Under the pieces are notes generated by a model, which was not told where the DNA came from, did no database searches, and worked only from the letters and a program-made list of their open reading frames with translations. From Acinetobacter proteolyticus (GTDB lineage Bacteria; Pseudomonadota; Gammaproteobacteria; Pseudomonadales; Moraxellaceae), in the NCBI RefSeq assembly GCF_000367945.1, contig NZ_KB849179.1, positions 2,563,149 through 2,627,148 of the forward strand: a stretch of DNA of 64,000 bases, in the 5' to 3' direction. Positions 26,399-33,466 of the stretch are shown here, in pieces (the stretch's first letter is position 1; each line of letters opens with the position of its first letter). Made by a program: the position numbers and the translations under genes.

Positions 26399-27691
26399 AT
26401 GGCAAAACATGCAAGCTCTCCCAGTAAGCGTTTTTTCAAACTGGCTGGCATGACCGCAAGTATTGCCAGCAAAAGCGTTGCCAACTCCATTCGTAATCTC
26501 ACCGCAGATGAAGAACAAAAAAATGCTGCTCGAAGCAAATTGTTCCAAGACATCGGCTTACAAATTGCCGACACCTTAGGTGAGATGAAAGGTGCGGTGA
26601 TGAAAGTCGGGCAAATTGCTTCGCAATATAAAGATATTTTCCCACCAGAAGTCGCGAAAGCCATTGCCAAACTGCAACGCCAAGCCCCTGCAATGCCTTT
26701 TGCTGCAATTCAGCAACAAGTTGAAAAAGAGTTGGGCAAGCCCTTAAACCAGATTTTTAGTTCCTTTGAAACAGAGCCTTTTGCTGCTGCTTCAATTGGT
26801 CAAGTGCATCGTGCAGTGTTGCCCAACGGACAAGCTGTTGTGGTGAAAGTGCAATATCCTGGGGTAGATCAAGCCTGTGAAAGTGATTTAAAACAGGTTC
26901 GTCTGGCTTTACGCTTAATGGGCGTATTAAAGATTGATAAGAAGTTACAAGATCAACTGTTTCAGGAAATCCAAGACAGCCTTTCTGCGGAACTGAATTA
27001 TGAAATTGAAGCACAAAACCTAGAAGTATTTAAAACCTTCCATGAAAAGCTGGATAATCAAATCATTATCCCAACCGTATATAAAGATTATTCTTCTCGT
27101 CGTGTATTGACCCTCAGCCTTGAACAAGGCGAATCCATCGAAACGGCAAGTACATGGTCGGTTGAAACACGTAATCAAATTGGTCGTCGTCTGATTCGTG
27201 CTTTAGGACAGGAAATGTTTTTCTTGAAGCGTTTCCATTGTGACCCACATCCAGGCAACTTTGCTTTCCGTGCAGATGGCAGCGTGATTATTTATGATTA
27301 CGGCAGCGTAAAGACCCTTTCACCTGAAATCATTCAGCATTTCAAAGCACTGGTGAATGCTGCTCGCCAAGAAGATATTGCTCAGGTTGAAGATCTACTG
27401 GTGGAATTACATTCGATTGCTGAAAAGCAGAAATTCCCAAGTGAGTTATATACACAATGGATTGAAATCCTGTTGCGCCCTTTAAGTACACATTATGATT
27501 TTGCCGAAAACTCATCACATCACGATGGCATACGTCTAGTCAAACAATCATTGAAATACTGGGATGTGTTTAAGCCTTCTCCAGATACCTTAATGGTCAA
27601 CCGAACCATTTCAGGACATTACTGGAACCTGATTCATCTCAAAGTGCATGACAATCTCAACGATTTATTTGAAGAATTGGTCCCGAACTAA
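26399..27691 (+). CDS. ABC1/AarF (ADCK, UbiB-like) kinase-like protein
   Basis: 430 residues with the ABC1 family signature. An N-terminal 'KGAVMKVGQIASQYKDIFPPE' (the K-x-G-Q motif) is followed by the alanine-rich nucleotide loop 'PFAAASIGQVHRAVLPNGQAVVVKVQYPG', 'FHCDPHPGNFAFR' and 'IIYDYGSVK' (D-Y/F-G metal-binding element). Proteins of this family are atypical kinases or ATPases; UbiB supports ubiquinone synthesis. No ubiE or ubiJ gene is adjacent, so this is probably a paralogue rather than UbiB itself. A membrane segment is not obvious. Confidence 0.85.
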   Translation: MAKHASSPSKRFFKLAGMTASIASKSVANSIRNLTADEEQKNAARSKLFQDIGLQIADTLGEMKGAVMKVGQIASQYKDIFPPEVAKAIAKLQRQAPAMPFAAIQQQVEKELGKPLNQIFSSFETEPFAAASIGQVHRAVLPNGQAVVVKVQYPGVDQACESDLKQVRLALRLMGVLKIDKKLQDQLFQEIQDSLSAELNYEIEAQNLEVFKTFHEKLDNQIIIPTVYKDYSSRRVLTLSLEQGESIETASTWSVETRNQIGRRLIRALGQEMFFLKRFHCDPHPGNFAFRADGSVIIYDYGSVKTLSPEIIQHFKALVNAARQEDIAQVEDLLVELHSIAEKQKFPSELYTQWIEILLRPLSTHYDFAENSSHHDGIRLVKQSLKYWDVFKPSPDTLMVNRTISGHYWNLIHLKVHDNLNDLFEELVPN

Positions 27692-27699
27692 ACTTTAAT

Positions 27700-27730
27700 A
27701 AAAATGCCAATCAGATGATTGGTATTTTTT
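27700..27730 (+). terminator. intrinsic terminator after the ABC1 gene
   Basis: ATGCCAATCA, a two-base loop and TGATTGGTAT, followed by TTTTTT, nine bases past the stop codon. Confidence 0.85.
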
Positions 27731-27847
27731 ATTTCATTCATATTCAAACTTTAAAAAAAATCAAATGGCTTGAGTAAAGTTCCACATCTCATGCTCGCAG
27801 ATTCATTGTTTACAAATAAATTCCAAAAAAACTTGAAATGAATAAGA

Positions 27848-27880
27848 TTGACGGCATATATTGTTATGTTATAACATTTC
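27848..27880 (+). promoter_or_regulatory. promoter with Zur-like box for rpmE2
   Basis: A 23-base element at 27858-27880 matches the gammaproteobacterial Zur consensus (GAAATGTTATA-N-TATAACATTTC) at 18 of 22 defined positions; the right half TATAACATTTC is complete. A TTGACG (27848-27853) and TATAAC (27870-27875) with a 16-base spacer overlap it, so bound Zur would block transcription. Control by zinc is inferred from this and from the protein type. Confidence 0.75.
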
Positions 27881-27904
27881 TATTAATAATAGGAGTCATT
27901 CAAA

Positions 27905-28159
27905 ATGCGTAAAGATATCCATCCTGCTTATCAACAAGTGTTGTTTCACGATACCAATGCCGATGCTTATTTTTTAATTGGCAGCACGCTACAGACCAAA
28001 CAAACCAAAGAATATCAAGGTCAGGTCTATCCTTATGTGACACTTGATATTTCCAGTGCTTCGCATCCGTTTTATACAGGTGAAGTTCGTCAAGCCAGCA
28101 ATGAAGGTCGTGTCGCAAGCTTTAACAAACGCTTTGCACGCTTTAACCGTAAAGCTTAA
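27905..28159 (+). CDS. rpmE2: type B (zinc-independent) ribosomal protein L31
   Basis: 84 residues, the length of type B L31. There is no cysteine at all, so the C-x-x-C zinc ribbon of the standard L31 is absent. '[28 protein letters not shown]', '[18 protein letters not shown]' and '[10 protein letters not shown]' are canonical. AGGAG lies nine bases before the ATG. Such paralogues replace the zinc-binding L31 during zinc shortage and so free zinc. The upstream Zur-like box fits that role. It is a single gene with a strong terminator. Confidence 0.96.
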   Translation: MRKDIHPAYQQVLFHDTNADAYFLIGSTLQTKQTKEYQGQVYPYVTLDISSASHPFYTGEVRQASNEGRVASFNKRFARFNRKA

Positions 28160-28196
28160 TTTTCATTTAAGTTTCACACATTAGGCTGTAAGCATT

Positions 28197-28239
28197 AGAA
28201 GTCTAAGGCTATCTCTCCTCCACTTAGACTTCTTTTTTT
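28197..28239 (+). terminator. intrinsic terminator after rpmE2
   Basis: AGAAGTCTAAG (28197-28207) and CTTAGACTTCT (28223-28233) form an 11-bp stem with a 15-base loop and a T-run. Confidence 0.9.
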
Positions 28240-28248
28240 ATGCCACTT

Positions 28249-28578
28249 TCAAGAATCCGGCTTGGCCAGCCCCACCACCCCAAATTCAATCGGTGTTTTG
28301 ACATAAAACAAAGAAATTTCTTTGTCATTTAAATAGTCCAATAATTCAGTCGCCTGTTGATTACTTACCGCAAACTGAATTTGTATGGGGCGATCCGCCA
28401 ACTCAAAAAAACTAGCAGAATGAAATAAGCCTCGGTGATCCACACCTTCCAGCCCAGCGAGCACTGTTGCTCCACGCAAATTCATCTGCTTCGCCACAGC
28501 TAACAACCATTCACTCATCGGTTGTCCCTGATAAGTCCGATTTTGTGCCGTATAAAAACTCAGTAAAAATCCATTCAT
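28249..28578 (-). CDS. DUF190 domain-containing protein (fluoride operon)
   Basis: 109 residues from the ATG at 28578, chosen because GGAG lies eight bases before it and the product then begins 'MNGFLLSFYTAQNRTYQGQPMSEWLL', as in the family. 'LRGATVLAGLEGVDHRGLFHSASFFELADRPIQIQFAVS' is the core of DUF190, a small PII-like fold. These genes commonly accompany crcB. A role as accessory or sensor of the fluoride channel is inferred from linkage only. It starts 16 bases after the crcB stop, in one operon. Confidence 0.85.
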   Translation of the reverse strand: MNGFLLSFYTAQNRTYQGQPMSEWLLAVAKQMNLRGATVLAGLEGVDHRGLFHSASFFELADRPIQIQFAVSNQQATELLDYLNDKEISLFYVKTPIEFGVVGLAKPDS

Positions 28579-28594
28579 TGTCATCACTCCAAAG

Positions 28595-28975
28595 CTATGC
28601 AGCACTCAGCCATTGATGCAAACTCATGCCCAAGATAGTAAAGATCAGAGAACCAATCACATGAATCAAAATTGCTGCACAGGCATACCCCAACTTACCA
28701 CTTTGTAATAAAGCAATAATCTCAGCAGAAAAGGTCGAAAAGGTGGTTAATGCACCACAAAAGCCTGTAATCACAAACAGTTTGTAATTCGGGCTCAGTG
28801 AACTTTGAGAAAAATAAGAGATGGCAAAACCAATAATAAAGCCACCAACAAAGTTAACGGTGACCGTACCTAAAGGAATATTGGGAAAAATTGGATTGAG
28901 TTTTAAACCCAAGAACCAACGCAACCATGCGCCAAGTACCGAGCCAAGTGCGATTGAGAGTAAAGGATAATACAT
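28595..28975 (-). CDS. crcB: fluoride channel CrcB (Fluc)
   Basis: 126 residues with four hydrophobic helices. 'GSVLGAWLRWFLGL', 'LGTVTVNFVGGFIIGF' (asparagine of the pore) and 'FVITGFCGALTTFSTFSAEI' (the T-x-F-S-T-F phenylalanine-box region) are the channel signatures. Fluc proteins are dual-topology dimers that let fluoride out of the cell. The gene has GGAG six to seven bases before its ATG. It lies downstream of a fluoride riboswitch and of a 24-codon ORF whose stop is three bases before the crcB start. Confidence 0.95.
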   Translation of the reverse strand: MYYPLLSIALGSVLGAWLRWFLGLKLNPIFPNIPLGTVTVNFVGGFIIGFAISYFSQSSLSPNYKLFVITGFCGALTTFSTFSAEIIALLQSGKLGYACAAILIHVIGSLIFTILGMSLHQWLSAA

Positions 28976-28978
28976 GGC

Positions 28979-29053
28979 TTACTCCACACATCGCGCAGGA
29001 GATAAAACGATATTTAACATGGATAGATCAATGTTTTTTTGATTATTTTTCAT
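28979..29053 (-). CDS. 24-codon leader ORF between the fluoride riboswitch and crcB
   Basis: The ATG at 29053 has GGAG (29064-29061) with seven-base spacing. The reading frame gives 24 residues starting 'MKNNQKNIDLSMLNI' and ending 'PARCVE' before TAA at 28979-28981. The last two sense codons contain the GGAG that serves crcB, and the stop lies three bases before the crcB ATG. This geometry would couple crcB translation to that of the leader. No family match is known to me. It is a prediction; the ORF could be fortuitous. Confidence 0.5.
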   Translation of the reverse strand: MKNNQKNIDLSMLNIVLSPARCVE

Positions 29054-29087
29054 CTGCGAACTCCAAAATGGGAACAGAGCACGCACG

Positions 29088-29165
29088 AACCTACGCCCCC
29101 TGTTCAGGGTAACGTAGGCATCATTAGCCACAGTGGCGGTTTGTAACAGGAGGAATGCCATCTCC
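29088..29165 (-). ncRNA. fluoride riboswitch (crcB motif)
   Basis: On the minus strand the element reads GGAGATGGCATTCCTCC, then AAACCGCC, then GGCTAATGATGCCTACG, matching the order and spacing of the crcB motif (Rfam RF01734). GGCAT and ATGCC can form the pseudoknot. Just after it, CCTACG (29118-29113) can pair with CGTAGG (29095-29090) around CCCTG/CAGGG, an alternative stem that would use the 3' end of the aptamer. That stem has no T-run behind it, so control by initiation of translation is more likely than termination, by inference. It controls the crcB-DUF190 operon. Confidence 0.9.
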
Positions 29166-29252
29166 TTTGTTCTAAAATAACATAATTTTTAGACAACTCA
29201 ACTGCGTTTTAAGCTTCGAGTAACTGTGTATAAACATAAAGTTATCCACAAT

Positions 29253-30104
29253 TTATGCCATTTTAAATAAAACTTGCTCGCCAAGCACTTCAAAATCCAG
29301 TGCTGGAATCACAAAAGCAAACGCTTCGGCATCCTCATCTAAACCGAATTGTTGCAACAATTGAGGAGCCTGTAAGCTCAGAATCTCAGCAGCTTGAATG
29401 TGTTGCAACTGTACAGGCATCTGAATATGCCCTTGCGACATTCGAGTAGGTTGATCGATCCATTCTGTCCATGCATGATCTTGATCAACTAAGAATTGAA
29501 CGGCAGCATCCCAAGAGGGAAATAACTGCTGCCATGCCTCAGGTAACTGTTTCTCGCTTTTGATTTTCACATCACTGCTCAAAGAATAATCCTCATCAAC
29601 ACTCATTTCAGTATGAATCAGGTGCTCTGCCCGCTGATGCTGAAACGTCGATGCATATTGTGCTGGCATTACATCGCTGGCCAGACGACCGCCCAAAACA
29701 TACAGTACTTGATCAACCACGATCTGCTCAAAGATCACCGTCTTGGGCTGTGAATCATCCAGATAAAAGCGCCAGTTGCTTCGTTTGGGTGAAGGCATGA
29801 ACTGACGTAATTTCCCCAAGAAACTGAATCCAAAATGCTGATGCTGATAAGTCAAAATGGTAAAAATGGTTTTCCCATCTTTTTCCCATAACGGTACAGA
29901 TTTCGGATAGCGCAGACGTACTTGCTCAACATCAATCAACCAAGACAAGTACACCACATTGCTGACCTGACTCTGCAAGCGCATAAAAGGCAGTCGTCGC
30001 ATCATCCTACGGCGGAGTTGTAACAGCAAACCACAACTTAGAATCGGTGCTAAAAGTCGAAGCACAGCGTTAGATATTGATAACTTTAAACGATGTCTAT
30101 TCAT
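29253..30104 (-). CDS. hypothetical protein, possibly DUF2071-like
   Basis: 283 residues, not firmly recognised. Residues about 13-30 are hydrophobic ('VLRLLAPILSCGLLLQL') and then strongly basic, giving a possible N-terminal membrane anchor. The middle 'VVYLSWLIDVEQVRLRYPKSVPLWEKDGKTIFTILTY' recalls DUF2071/YqjF-type proteins, in which 'W.VP...' and 'F..L..Y' segments line a lipocalin-like barrel, but this is a weak resemblance. The C-terminus is acidic and hydrophobic. There is no clear ribosome binding site, and no operon partner on either side. Function unknown. Confidence 0.5.
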   Translation of the reverse strand: MNRHRLKLSISNAVLRLLAPILSCGLLLQLRRRMMRRLPFMRLQSQVSNVVYLSWLIDVEQVRLRYPKSVPLWEKDGKTIFTILTYQHQHFGFSFLGKLRQFMPSPKRSNWRFYLDDSQPKTVIFEQIVVDQVLYVLGGRLASDVMPAQYASTFQHQRAEHLIHTEMSVDEDYSLSSDVKIKSEKQLPEAWQQLFPSWDAAVQFLVDQDHAWTEWIDQPTRMSQGHIQMPVQLQHIQAAEILSLQAPQLLQQFGLDEDAEAFAFVIPALDFEVLGEQVLFKMA

Positions 30105-30242
30105 TATTATTCAATAGATTAATGCTCTGTCTGAGCATAAACTGCTGACTCTAGTACGTCCAGTTCAAATCGTGTCCAGCTTCTATTCTACATTTTCAAT
30201 GTTATGATGCTGCCATTGATTCAATAAACATGGAATTTTGAA

Positions 30243-30575
30243 ATGGCTCAAAGCTTATTGGCACAACTGAAAGATGGCTCGGCAAAATTTGCTGATGTAT
30301 TAGCATTTATCGAAGCACGTTATCAACACACTCCAACAGCCTTTCAAAATGGCGCCCAGTCAAATGCAGCCACTGAGAACCAAGGCAGTGCTAAAGTACT
30401 TAGCTTTGCAAAAATTGAAGGTTTGAATCAAGCGGATACGCTCAGTTTATTTGCGGAGCATTATGCATCTGTATTGGCAACGCCAGAAGCCACCGACCAT
30501 CAAAATATTCGCCAGTTTATGCAACATGGCTGGGATGGCGTGAAGTTTGAAAGTGAAGCACTGACTGCAAAATAA
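30243..30575 (+). CDS. HopJ-family protein (type III effector HopJ homologue)
   Basis: 110 residues. 'FADVLAFIEARYQHTPTAFQNG' and 'SAKVLSFAKIEGLNQADTLSLFAEHYASVLATPEATDHQNIRQFMQHGWDGVKFE' match the HopJ family (PF08888), named after a Pseudomonas syringae candidate effector. The family is widespread in bacteria without type III secretion, and no secretion genes of that type are near it, so an effector role here is unlikely. A housekeeping function is more plausible, but unknown. Confidence 0.85.
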   Translation: MAQSLLAQLKDGSAKFADVLAFIEARYQHTPTAFQNGAQSNAATENQGSAKVLSFAKIEGLNQADTLSLFAEHYASVLATPEATDHQNIRQFMQHGWDGVKFESEALTAK

Positions 30576-30605
30576 AAAACAGGAGGCGCAATGCCTCCTT
30601 TTTTA
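30576..30605 (+). terminator. intrinsic terminator after the hopJ-like gene
   Basis: AGGAGGC, loop GCAAT, GCCTCCT and a T-run (30581-30605), just past the stop codon. Confidence 0.92.
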
Positions 30606-30643
30606 TCACTTTGCTTTATCAAAATTCTTTCTATGTCGCCTGT

Positions 30644-31384
30644 TCAAGCATTAAAACCACCATCCACGTCAATCACGGCACCTGTGATATAACGCCCGCT
30701 TTCACCCGCCAGATGAAGTACAGTTGCGGCAATATCATCAGGTTGTCCATAATCAGCCAATGCCAGCGTCTCTCGTGCGGCATCGGCATGTGCTCCGTCA
30801 GCAGGATTCATATCGGTATCGGTTGGTCCTGGCTGGACAAGATTGACTGTAATACCGCGCTTGCCCAGATCTCGCGCAACCCCCTTAGTCAAACCCACCA
30901 AGGCAGCTTTGCTGGTTGCATATAAACTGATCCCATCACGACTTGTTCTTGATGCAAGACAGCTGCCAATCGAAATAATACGTCCATCATCAGGCAAATA
31001 CTTGCTTGCCTGCATGGTCGCAGCAAACACTGCACGTAAATTGACAGACATGGTGTGGTCATAATCGTCTAATGTGAGTTGATCAATTCGTCCAGTCAAA
31101 AAATTACCCGCATTATTGACTAAAATATCCAGTTGTCCAAGTCGGTCGACCGTAGTGTCTACCGCAGTGATTACCTGAATGGCATCAACCGCATCAGCAG
31201 CAATAACTTCTGCACGTCGACCCAAGGCACGAATTTCTGTAGCGACAGCCTCAGCTTGTTGCTTCGAACGACTATACGTAATCGCCACATCTGCACCGTG
31301 TTTCGCAAGCATACGAGCAATGGCCGCACCAATACCTCGACTTCCGCCAGTCACGAGAGCAACCCTACCTGTAAGTGTATTCAT
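30644..31384 (-). CDS. SDR-family oxidoreductase
   Basis: 246 residues, a classical short-chain dehydrogenase. The cofactor site is 'ALVTGGSRGIGAAIARML' (TG-x3-G-I-G), the 'NNAGN' strand is present, and the active site has Ser in 'ISIGSCLAS' and 'YATSKAA' (Y-x3-K). 'GRYITGAVIDVDGGFNA' closes the family signature. The 'YSRSK' after the second strand suggests an NADPH preference, as an inference. The substrate is unknown. The gene is divergent from a TetR regulator, with two similar operator-like sites in between, so it is probably the regulator's target. Confidence 0.9.
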   Translation of the reverse strand: MNTLTGRVALVTGGSRGIGAAIARMLAKHGADVAITYSRSKQQAEAVATEIRALGRRAEVIAADAVDAIQVITAVDTTVDRLGQLDILVNNAGNFLTGRIDQLTLDDYDHTMSVNLRAVFAATMQASKYLPDDGRIISIGSCLASRTSRDGISLYATSKAALVGLTKGVARDLGKRGITVNLVQPGPTDTDMNPADGAHADAARETLALADYGQPDDIAATVLHLAGESGRYITGAVIDVDGGFNA

Positions 31385-31505
31385 TATAAAAATCCCTATT
31401 TTAAAACATAATCAGAAATTCAGTGCTGTTCCAACTCTCTGCTAAGCCTACTTAATGGGCTGAAGCAATAATGATCGTTAGTAAGTCTTAATCAGCACCA
31501 ATATA

Positions 31506-31575
31506 TGTATCGATCGATATAAATGTAGGCTTAGTATTTCTGATTGTCAACGACTTTTGTATCGACTAGTATATA
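31506..31575. promoter_or_regulatory. paired operator-like repeats in the SDR-TetR divergent region
   Basis: Two related elements share TGTATCGA at the left and TATA at the right: 31506-31523 contains the perfect palindrome TATCGATCGATA, and 31558-31575 centres on ACTAGT. They agree at 13 of 18 positions and start 52 bases apart, close to five helical turns. They are likely sites for the adjacent TetR-type protein; this is inference. Confidence 0.55.
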
Positions 31576-31599
31576 TCTCATTAAATAGAGGAGTTCCAA

Positions 31600-32235
31600 A
31601 TGGCACAAATGGGCCGACCTAGGACCTTTGAACGTGATCAAGCAATTCAGCAGGCCATGCATCTATTTTGGCAATACGGATATGACTCGACATCCTTGGC
31701 CCTGCTCAAAGCTAATATTGGCAATGGTATCAGTGCTCCTAGCTTCTATGCTGCTTTTGGTTCCAAAGAAGAATTATTCCGAGAAGTCATTGAGTATTAC
31801 ATCGCAACGCATGGTCAGGTCACGAACAGTCTCTGGGATGAAAGTCTTACCCCAAGAGAAGCGATTGAACGAACTCTGCGCCAATCCGTGAAAATGCAAA
31901 CTGAATTCAGTCATCCAAAAGGCTGTTTATTGGTTCTTTCAACGGCGACCTGTTCCCCCGAAAATCTCCACATTCAACAATTCTTAACCCAGCATCGCCT
32001 AACAACTCGCGATAGATTTACACAATGCGTTCAACGTGCTGTGGAAACAGGTGAATTAACGGCTGATACGAATATCGATGCTTATGCGACTAGCATATAT
32101 AGCTTTTTACTTGGCATATCCGTACAAGCCCGTGATGGAGTTTCTGGTGCTGTTTTAGATGCAGCAGTAACAGAAATCATGCGTCACTGGGACTCACGCG
32201 TTGCCACATCACAAATCAGACAACTTCATGATTAA
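31600..32235 (+). CDS. TetR/AcrR-family transcriptional regulator
   Basis: 211 residues. The N-terminal helix-turn-helix ('GRPRTFERDQAIQQAMHLFWQYGYDSTSLALLKANIGNGISAPSFYAAFGSKEELF') is typical of the family. The helical ligand domain with 'KGCLLVLSTATCSPENLHIQQFL' resembles the TetR_C group found in regulators of neighbouring SDR enzymes. AGAGGAG precedes the ATG. It most likely represses the divergent SDR gene and its own gene. The ligand is unknown. Confidence 0.9.
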   Translation: MAQMGRPRTFERDQAIQQAMHLFWQYGYDSTSLALLKANIGNGISAPSFYAAFGSKEELFREVIEYYIATHGQVTNSLWDESLTPREAIERTLRQSVKMQTEFSHPKGCLLVLSTATCSPENLHIQQFLTQHRLTTRDRFTQCVQRAVETGELTADTNIDAYATSIYSFLLGISVQARDGVSGAVLDAAVTEIMRHWDSRVATSQIRQLHD

Positions 32236-32261
32236 GTCTTTAGCTAAAGAGATTATTGCAA

Positions 32262-32292
32262 AATAAAAAGGAGGCTTAATACCTCCTTTTTT
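32262..32292. terminator. intrinsic terminator between the TetR and flavin reductase genes
   Basis: AAAAGGAGG (32266-32274) and CCTCCTTTT (32282-32290) with A-run and T-run on each side; it can serve both convergent genes. Confidence 0.88.
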
Positions 32293-32309
32293 CTTTAATG
32301 TTTTAGGAT

Positions 32310-32912
32310 TCAAGGGCGCGACAATTTTCGCAAAGCTGTCGTTAAACTATAAAAATCTCCACCCATTTTGCCGACACTCTGAAGTTGCTGCTGATCAATC
32401 ATCTGCCCATCCCAGAGTCGATCATCAACATAAATCGATTTCACATCTAACAAAGCTACTGTTCCACCTAATGGAAGCGTACTCAGTTGAATGATTTCCC
32501 TTAACTGGCATTCATAACGCACAGGCGCATGCTTTACCGCTAACGCTGCAACCGCATGACTGGGTTCAGACTCAATCTCAGCAAACTCAAATTCACTTTG
32601 CTCTGGGGGCAATAAAGCACAGGATAAATTCATCTTTTCCAATAAAGCCGTATTGGCAATATGCACCACACATTCTTTGGTCGCAATTAAATTTCTGATA
32701 GTGTCTTTATCCTGACCATTTCTTGGATTCACTTGTGAATACCACAGAATAGGTGGATTACAGCTGGCGACATTAAAGAAGGAATACGGGGCAATATTGG
32801 CAACCCCATCCGCCGACAGGGTACTGATCCACGCAATCGGTCGAGGGGTAATTCCCCCAACCAACAAGCGATAGATTTCATTGGCATCTAAATCAGACGT
32901 TTCAAAAATCAT
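32310..32912 (-). CDS. flavin reductase-like domain protein
   Basis: 200 residues of the FMN-binding split-barrel flavin reductase family. The start 'MIFETSDLDANEIYRLLVGGITPRPIAWISTLSADGVANIAPYSFFNVASCNPPIL' has the typical 'PRPIA.VST...G..N.AP.S.F' flavin site. Such proteins reduce flavin for partner oxygenases or bind FMN with unknown substrates; no oxygenase is adjacent. The GFA-family gene lies 18 bases upstream on the same strand, so they are probably co-transcribed. Confidence 0.88.
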   Translation of the reverse strand: MIFETSDLDANEIYRLLVGGITPRPIAWISTLSADGVANIAPYSFFNVASCNPPILWYSQVNPRNGQDKDTIRNLIATKECVVHIANTALLEKMNLSCALLPPEQSEFEFAEIESEPSHAVAALAVKHAPVRYECQLREIIQLSTLPLGGTVALLDVKSIYVDDRLWDGQMIDQQQLQSVGKMGGDFYSLTTALRKLSRP

Positions 32913-32930
32913 GATAACAACAGGTCCAAT

Positions 32931-33341
32931 TTAGGGACGTTCAGCATATTGCGGTAAATCATCGGCAATACAGTCCCACTCTGCTTTGGAAGCCGCAAAA
33001 ATATGCATGCTCGGTTTTTGCTGCAAAGGTGTATCCAGAGTCCCGATTCTTAATCGATAAAGCTCAGGCTGTGCATCGCGCGAACTGATCAGTGGAGAGC
33101 CACATTCTCCACAGAACCAGCGATACACGCCCGATGCAGCAAACTTTTTAACCAGTTCTTCACCTTGTACGATTTTAAAAGCTGAACTGCTAATCGGTGC
33201 ATTGGTTGCATAAGCCGTGCCATTGGCTTTGCGACAGCGCTGACAATGGCATTGTATGATCTCACCAATTACACCATGAATCTCATAATGAATCCCATCA
33301 CATAAACAACTGCCACGATATATAGGCGAGATCTGAGACAT
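32931..33341 (-). CDS. GFA-family (glutathione-dependent formaldehyde-activating-like) zinc protein
   Basis: 136 residues from the ATG at 33341, which has AAGGA seven bases upstream; nine more in-frame codons precede it. Zinc ligands are visible in 'RGSCLCDGIHYE', 'IQCHCQRCRKANG' and 'FCGECGSPL', the CxC / CxxC pattern of the family. The founding member is reported to help formaldehyde react with glutathione, but most members are uncharacterised. It is likely in an operon with the flavin reductase gene. Confidence 0.88.
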   Translation of the reverse strand: MSQISPIYRGSCLCDGIHYEIHGVIGEIIQCHCQRCRKANGTAYATNAPISSSAFKIVQGEELVKKFAASGVYRWFCGECGSPLISSRDAQPELYRLRIGTLDTPLQQKPSMHIFAASKAEWDCIADDLPQYAERP

Positions 33342-33466
33342 TGCACATTCCTTTGATGATTTTTCCACTAAAAATATAGGCTAGATCTCATTCCCATGCA
33401 AATTACAAATGGTATTTATTCAGAATATGCCAATTTACTCGGACAATCCTTTGCAATAATCAACAG

